Below are positions 56,555 to 64,000 of a stretch of DNA of 64,000 nucleotides, piece by piece. The position numbers and the translations under genes were made by a program. The notes beneath the pieces were generated by a model. The model did not search any database. It was given only the letters and a program-made list of their open reading frames with translations, and was not told the DNA's origin. The stretch is from assembly GCA_029953675.1 (NCBI GenBank), contig JAMWBK010000006.1:1860001-1924000 (forward strand). The letters run 5' to 3'. Source of the DNA: Rhodosorus marinus (taxonomy: Eukaryota; Rhodophyta; Stylonematophyceae; Stylonematales; Stylonemataceae). The first letter of the stretch is position 1. Each line of letters opens with the position of its first letter.

Positions 56555-58189
56555 ATGAGATCGTCAGTGGTCTTACTTGTGGTGTTGGTGGTGTCGTTGG
56601 CCGCGAGATTCGCCAATATCAATCGTCCGGAGAAGATCATTTTCGATGAGTTGGTGATCACCAAGTTTATGAACAAGATCAGGGAGAGGGAGTTTCTGTT
56701 CGATGTATTTCCGCCGCTCGGAAAAATGTATCTTACTGCGGCCTCCGGGTTGGTGCATTGGACTGTTCCCAGCAACCTGACGCACGTTGGACAAGAGCTT
56801 CCTCCGGGTTCTGGTTTTGCACAAGTGAGAGCTATAAATGCAGTTCTTGGAGGTATCTCATCGATGATGGTGTCAGTTGTTTGTCTGTAAGCGTTTTGTC
56901 AAAGCTTATTTGGGACTGATCATCGTTACTAACATGACAGCCATTATCTCCGCCGCCAAATCGTAGCGAGGGCGGAATCACGGCGTGGCCAGCCCTGGTT
57001 GGGGGCCTGATGAATGGATTGGACATTTTGTCCACTATTCAAAGCCGTGTTATGATGCCGGATACGTTCATGGTCCTATTGGAACAGATCGCGTTCTTCT
57101 TCGCGATGAAGAGTTGGAACGCAGCGAAAAGGAAGTCGCGTGCGACACCTCTTCTGTGGATGCTATTGGCAGGAGTGGCCTCTGGTTCTGCAGTGGCGAC
57201 TAAGTGGACGTCCTACGCGGTTGTCGTGATAATTTCCAGCATATCGTTTTTCGGAATCCCTCCGTTCCTCACTCATGGAGGTATGGCTTGGCCGACTGTG
57301 CTGTCTTTCTATGCAGCTGCTGCCAGCACATACTACTTCTTTTTCGACCTCTACTTGCGCTGGTGCAACAGAAGCGGGGAGCACGATAACTTCACTACCA
57401 TCCCATTCCAGGCTTCTCTGATAGGGAGCAATCACGCCGTGGACAGTGAACCAATGGAGCCTTGGATGAAAGTTTACGAGTATAACAAGCTTATGTGGAT
57501 GTATTCGAGGGTACTGGGATGCAATGACTGTCAATCATTGGCTTTGTGAAACACGATCTAACCTTTTTTGGTGCGACCTTTTTCTGTTGTTTTCAGGGAA
57601 TTCGTGGCGACACTAAATCGGAACCTTCCTGGATAGATTGGATACTGAACCAGCGCACAACTATTTATGTGATAGAAAAATATGAGGCATCGTCCAGGAG
57701 GGTGACTACCATCGTCAACCCGGCAGTATCGCTTACGATTTCCGGGAGCTTGTTGACCTTTACCGTCGTCCTTTTCCTGTACGTTCGGTACTTGAGGCAC
57801 AAGGGTTCAAACTACCAAGCCTTAAGGCAGACCCTGCAGAGAGGCTCTGTCTACATACTTGCCTGGATAGGCAGTATGCTTCCGACTCTTGCGGTGTTCC
57901 GTTGCGGCCCTATATATCAGTACCTCCCGGCCCTCTTTTTCGCGACGCTGTTAACAGCTCAGAACCTGGAATTGCTGATGCCCAAATTGAAGGCCGCTGT
58001 TTCTATTGTGGTGAGTTCTTCTTGGGTTGTTCGATAGTCTGCTGGCTATCTACTAACCCGATTTCTACTTCGCAGGTCATTCTCGCTATTGTCGCAGCTT
58101 TCGCGCTTTGGTCACCGTGGGTGTACTTCACAGAAATTTCTCTTGCCTATCATTCAAGACTGCTGGCAATGGAAGGGTGGCAGCGGTAG
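56555..58189 (+). CDS. Protein O-mannosyltransferase (GT39/PMT) lacking MIR domains, 4 exons
   Basis: Exons 56555-56886, 56967-57510, 57597-58010 and 58076-58189 give 467 aa. PMTs transfer mannose from dolichyl-phosphate-mannose to Ser/Thr in the ER lumen. The N-terminus has a TM helix, then the family block KIIFDELVITKFMNKI with the catalytic-loop DE, and FDVFPPLGKMYL (DxxPPLGK). Further TM helices follow, including RVMMPDTFMVLLEQIAFFFA and LAGVASGSAVATKWT. The C-terminal part has CGPIYQYLPALFFATLLTA and more TMs. Yeast PMTs are about 750-800 aa with lumenal MIR repeats; here the lumenal region has none, as in bacterial PMTs. The splice at 56887-56966 restores VCL-EGGITAWPALVGG. Confidence 0.82.
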
Positions 58190-59065
58190 GGACCTGCATG
58201 TTCTGACTCTTGCACAGTAGTGGAAACAAGAACCTTCGATAACTAAGCTGCTCCGTGGTGCACTCGATGAGAGGATCAGCGTCGAACCCTTATTTCTACG
58301 CCCGCCTTTTTGCACAATGAAATTCTTTTCATTGCGAACCCCAAAGAACTTTCTCTCAACCGCAGTTGTCCTGAAAGTCTGAATAAAGCAAATAAATCGC
58401 CGAAGGAACGGTAGCTAGCACTCGTCCACAACGCAAACTTCCCAATCCGATCTGTGTCAACTGACCAGGCTCTAACCAGTCAGTCAAACAACTTTCAAGT
58501 TCAATCATTTTAAATTGAACGTTTATTACGATCAGAACGTGTTTATTTCAACTTCATCTGCTCTAAAACAACTTTATTAAATATATAGAAAATATATACG
58601 ATATATGCATCGTATTTAGAAACAGTACATATTGAAACAGGGAGGAAGGGGGGTTGTTCTTCGTCCACGTAATTATCTATATATATATAATAGAAATAAT
58701 TAGAGGGACGCAGAACTAGTGATGTATCTTGAATCTCTTCAGATACGGAAAACCGGCCCGGAGGGAAGGAGGGGGGTGAGGAAGGAATCGAGGAGAAATC
58801 TTACTTTAGCGTCCATGAGGTTCGGAAGGAGGAACCGAGAATGTGGGAAATTTCATGTTTATGGAGAAGCTCGGGAGAGCTCTCCAAAAACCGGGTGAAT
58901 TCAGTGTAGTAGATATTTGTGTCTCTTGCCCGTTTCGTTTCTTGTAGTGTAGAGGAAGTGGTATTTTGGGAAGTCATAGAGCAGCGAGCCTTGAGAGTGT
59001 GTACTAGATTCGGCAGTAGTGAAATAATCAATTCTCGCTGAACGTGATTTTTTAGATAGAAGCTC
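58190..59065. other. Intergenic region
   Basis: AT-rich at 58500-58700, purine/G-rich at 58720-58860. The minus frame 58801-59067 starts with an ATG overlapping the plus ATG at 59066 and is probably antisense to a leader. Confidence 0.4.
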
Positions 59066-59490
59066 ATGAATCTGCTCAAGAGGACGCTTCTCGAAATTTT
59101 GCCAATTGGATCTAACGAGATCGTCCTCGCAGGTCCGTCAGGGACGAGGGACCCTCTCGCACTGCTACTTTTGCAAGTTAATACAGTTCACTTTTTCAAG
59201 CGAGCAAATCAGCAACTTTCCGCTTGCGAAAAGAATGTAGGAGTCCCCTGTGTGATAGTCAAGTGCAAGCAAGAGCGCGAGCTTATGGAGGCTTGTGGTA
59301 CGCGATTATGATCGCCATCGAGTCCAATAGCTGGAGCGAAAGGTTGCTGTCTCTGAATGTACGACAACTTGATGAAACACATGACAAAATCGCATCCGAG
59401 TCATCCTTAACAATAACTTCTTATGACGTGCCCATAAGATTTCACTGCGTTCGTTTTTCGATGGTGAAATTCCCTTTCGCAAGAACGTAA
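59066..59490 (+). CDS. Possible 118-aa unrecognised protein, 2 exons
   Basis: Exons 59066-59132 and 59201-59490 join in phase. The product begins MNLLKRTLLEILPIGSNEIV and continues ATFRLRKECRSPLCDS, AYGGLWYAIMIAIESNSWSE and SLNVRQLDETHDKIASE. The donor (GTCCGT) is weak. The alternative is to read through 59066-59311. No family recognised. Confidence 0.3.
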
Positions 59491-60919
<1,429 letters not shown>

Positions 60920-62333
60920 AGCATGGTGTGAAATATGTTTATTAGAAACGGAGTACTCCCACAGTTTTGTTGGGATTGAAGACATTTTTTTGATTTCAAG
61001 GCTCTTGGGATAATAAACCTCATCCAAGACAACTCTGCTCTAGTTGAACTTTCAAGAGGTCTTTTGGAAATATCTCTAGATAACCCAACCTTAGGCGGGG
61101 CTGCTTGAGCTACACCCGCAGCTGTAGTTGGTCCTTAAGTTCTATCGAGCAAAATTGCGAACAGGCTTTCCGCGTCGGTCGGTGATCAGGACTTGTAAAG
61201 ATCGTTCCACACGAAGCCCAGAGTATCGAACTACATAAGCAAAAAACTGCAGGCCCGCGACAAGCAGAAATTCTCCTGCGCGAGTCTCTCCCAGGGTCTG
61301 GAGGCAGCAGCGTCGTAGAATGTGTGGAGCGCCAAACAGCTCAGTGTATCTACCACGGGCCGATTACAACTGATTCTCTTCAAAGCACCAGAAAGTGAGA
61401 AATTCTATCGGTGTCAGCTGCAGAACTTGCGCTTCTGAGCACACATTCCGATAAAGGGCAGATTGCAAAGTTTCAGGTCGGCATGCGCGATTGCGCGATT
61501 CTATGTCACAACTGAACATTAAGAGTTTTTGCGAAGCATACAGAGTCAATCAACTTCTCCAATTTTGATTCATTCAATCACTCTTCCCCCCGTACATCCA
61601 TAGAGAATATCACTAAAAGTGTATCTTGTCCATCATTAAATCCATAAATTATGTATTTTTTATTTTTGGATTTGAAATATACAACGTTTACAGTATAAAT
61701 ATGTGTTCCTATTATTTTATGAATTCAAGGTTTGAGATGTCTCTTTCAGCAGCTCATATACAAGTTAAATGATATGCGTAATATCGTATTCGCTATGTTT
61801 ATTATTATTTTGAACCTTTTAAAGTTATTCATATAGCGTATTATTCACTTACGATAAATAGCCCTGAAAGTTTATTTCCCTTTATTGATGAACGCAGAGC
61901 TCAACCGTGGCCAGGTTTTCCCGGCCTGCGCCATGGGTGAGGACCAATGTTACCAACTCCAAGACGGCATGTTTCTGAATAATTAGGGAGTGAACGAGGC
62001 GTCACGTGGGAGAGGGGAGGATAAGGAAGAGGAGAATCACATTCCAGAAGAGAAAGGTGTCGCTTGTTGTCGAAAGGAAACGAGAGGATGGTGGATACCT
62101 GATAGGCTGAATTGGCGGAGTTCTATCTTGAATGTGGATTTCGCCTAGGATAGAGCCCGTTGGGGACTTCGTTCTTTATGCGTCGTTTCTTGTGGGGGGG
62201 TTCGCTGAGAGATCTCTCTCTTGGATGGAGGTTGGTGGATCTTACGGTAGAGGGGAGGTGCAACTGTCCGTTTTCTAGTTTTGGGTTAGGTGTATTCGGT
62301 GTAGGCGTTCAACTGGGTGGTTGACAGGCCGCG
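60920..62333. other. Intergenic region and leader of the ESRP-like gene
   Basis: 60920-61580 has no supported frame. 61600-61890 is strongly AT-rich. 61990-62333 is G/T-rich and leads into the next gene. Confidence 0.5.
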
Positions 62334-63814
62334 ATGCAGGCGAGCACTCCTCCCGAGCAAGGGCCTGACGAAGAGAAGACTGTTACCAAAACAGATCAGC
62401 CGAAGCATGTCTGCGAGCTCCTTATCCTTGTTGACCTCACCATCGGAAGTGATCCGAAGAGAGAACACGAGTTTCAGCAGATCGTTCAATGGGATTGGGC
62501 CGCATACAACATCCTCGAGAGGAAAATTGTAGAGAAGAGGAGTATGACATTGGAACGGGAATGGGAAGCGGACACAGAGGATGATGATAGAGTGCACTTC
62601 CAGCAAGCAGTAAACCAGTTCGATCAAGCTCTATACGAGATGTTCGTTCAGAAAGATAAGAGCTTCTGCATGTTGACGGATAATTCTTGGACACTCCAGC
62701 ACGTCTTCGTGATGGAAGCGATGAGGAAGAACATTCAACTTGCGTCGCACTATCACGTGTTTTTTGACCTTAAGTCGGAATTCAAGAAGTACGAGCCGAA
62801 CACTTACTGGCCTCGGGACAGACGTGCAATGCTGGACCATTTCAATTCTCCGGACATCGACGATCCCCGGGATGAGATCGCCCAGATTATTACTCTCCTG
62901 CTGGAGCACAATCACTGCTTTGTGTACCCGGAAACTGTTCAAGGGGTTGATTGGGCACGAGAAACGGTAAGCCAGTTCTACATGCTCAGTTGATTTCAAG
63001 GCCGCTTGCTGACTTCTTGTGAACCTGACTTCCTTAGCTTGGTATGCCTGCTCATGCTGCGCCAATTGCGGCAGCGATCCCGGTAGGCGGAATTGTCCGA
63101 CTTCGAGGGCTTCCTTGGGCGGCAAACGAGGAGGATGTTGCGAACTTTTTCAAGGACGTTGAGCTGGTTCCGAATGCTGTTCATATGACTCACACGAGGC
63201 AGAACAAGCCAACGGGGCTTGCCTTCGTGCAAACTGCAACACTGGAAGACGCTGAAGTTGCTGTATCGTTCCACAGGAAGATGATGGATAAGAGATATAT
63301 TGAAGTCTTCAAGTCCTCCCCGCAGGACATGGCTGCCGCGATGGAACGGGCCGATGTACGGAACACAGCTCCAAAAGCTGGAGGAGGATCATACAAGTCG
63401 GTGCCAGTGAACAAAGCTCGAAATGCAGCGGCAGTTGTCGCCGCCGCGGCTGCTGCGGCGGCGGCGGCCGCTGCTGCTGTAGCAACTGCAGCTGTTGCGG
63501 TACCTGTCCCTCTCACATACCAAGTGTCCCACATAGTAAAAATGCGCGGCCTGCCGTTCTCAGCCTCGGTTGCGCAGGTAATCAAATTTTTCGAGGGCAT
63601 TGAGATATCCAACCGAGGGGTTCATCTAGTGTATGGTGCCGACGGAAGGATGGTTGGAGAGGCGTTCGTGGAGTTCCCGAGTGACCAGATGCTTGCGAAA
63701 GCTCTCCAGCGAAATAGGGAGAAGATTGGATCCAGATACATTGAGCTCTTTCGCAGCTCGCCCGCAGAAATGGTTTCTACTTTTGAGCGCTTTGGGTCAA
63801 TGCCTAGTCGCTAG
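62334..63814 (+). CDS. ESRP/Fusilli-like splicing regulator: RNase H-like N-domain plus two quasi-RRMs, 2 exons
   Basis: Exons 62334-62966 and 63038-63814 give 469 aa. Residues ~20-210 match the N-terminal domain of animal ESRP proteins: VNQFDQALYEMF, then KSFCMLTDNSWTLQHVFVME, AMRKNIQLASHYHVFFDLKS and EFKKYEP. Two quasi-RRMs follow, each with the G-x-R-G-L-P-W/F signature and RYIE-F ending: VRLRGLPWAANEEDVANFF ... KRYIEVFKSSPQD, and VKMRGLPFSASVAQVIKFF ... RYIELFRSSPAEMVSTFERF. An alanine-rich linker, about 25 residues, separates them. Animal ESRPs have three qRRMs and bind GU-rich RNA to control exon choice; a third is absent here before the stop at 63812-63814. Confidence 0.85.
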
Positions 63815-64000
63815 CTCGCTTGGAGTTTCTCGTGTGGATGTGAGTTTCTGACAGCTTCGCTGTAACACGTCGGTCCGAAACGAAACCTTTCAACATGTAT
63901 TCTAAGGTGAGAACTAGTTTGAGATTCTGTTGGCACTTTGCATCCAAATTGTGTACTGGTGAAAATGCTTGCAGTGCAATTTTTTCCGGAAGGAGTGGAT

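Noticed and set aside
58801-59067. 88-aa minus frame sharing its ATG with the plus ATG at 59066
   Set aside because: Antisense to a purine/G-rich tract resembling a plus-strand leader; no recognised domain.
63190-63612. 140-aa minus frame with poly-Ala
   Set aside because: Shadow of the alanine-rich linker and qRRMs on the plus strand.

Overview
This is nuclear DNA from an intron-rich eukaryote. Coding regions are split by GT-AG introns, mostly 60-125 nt, with a few that look as short as 34-38 nt. Exon phases close across up to 17 exons, so most models below were built by matching splice phase to protein family rather than from open frames alone. Two proteins carry likely plastid-targeting N-termini (a bacterial-type ribosome recycling factor and a CPBP/CAAX-type membrane protease), and there is a plastid-style 2-isopropylmalate synthase, so the organism is probably photosynthetic. 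A hedgehog-like HINT-domain secreted protein and a protein O-mannosyltransferase argue against a green plant. A red alga is my best guess; a glaucophyte or secondary alga is possible. No rRNA, tRNA, CRISPR array, bacterial operon or intact transposon was recognised.

Layout. 0-5 kb: 5' exon of pyridoxal kinase running off the left edge (-), a small TPR protein (+), an aspartyl/asparaginyl beta-hydroxylase-like protein (+). 6-10 kb: a signal-peptide protein ending in a HINT module (+), converging on the mRNA-export factor SARNP/Tho1 (-). 11.7-16.4 kb: Sen1/senataxin-type helicase in 17 exons (+). 19.4-21.5 kb: CPBP membrane protease with an apparent 6-nt microexon (+). 22.1-22.5 kb: start of a CDCA7-like zinc-finger gene (-). 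22.6-36.5 kb is gene-poor: simple-sequence DNA, a 3x50 bp tandem repeat, a PMF1/Nnf1-like kinetochore gene (-), and several unrecognised spliced reading frames. 36.5-48 kb: bZIP factor (+), 97-aa one-TM protein (-), WDR26/GID7 (+), four-TM protein (+), 2-isopropylmalate synthase (-). 48.5-64 kb: small CGDPxCPP protein (-), cupin (+), F-box-like protein (+), cyclophilin-40 (+), plastid ribosome recycling factor (+), MIR-less PMT (+), Rab1 (+), and an ESRP/Fusilli-like RNA-binding protein (+).

The genes are mostly unrelated housekeeping functions, as expected of a eukaryotic chromosome. Loose themes are RNA handling (SARNP, Sen1, ESRP-like), protein quality and secretion (CyP40, GID7, PMT, Rab1, HINT protein) and plastid metabolism (LeuA, RRF, CPBP).

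A window-wide regularity is that the few hundred bases before a start codon are G+T-rich on the coding strand (C+A-rich on the plus strand for minus genes). This leader skew explains several long spurious antisense reading frames. It also led me to the zinc-finger gene at 22.5 kb and supports an unknown minus gene at 34.2 kb.
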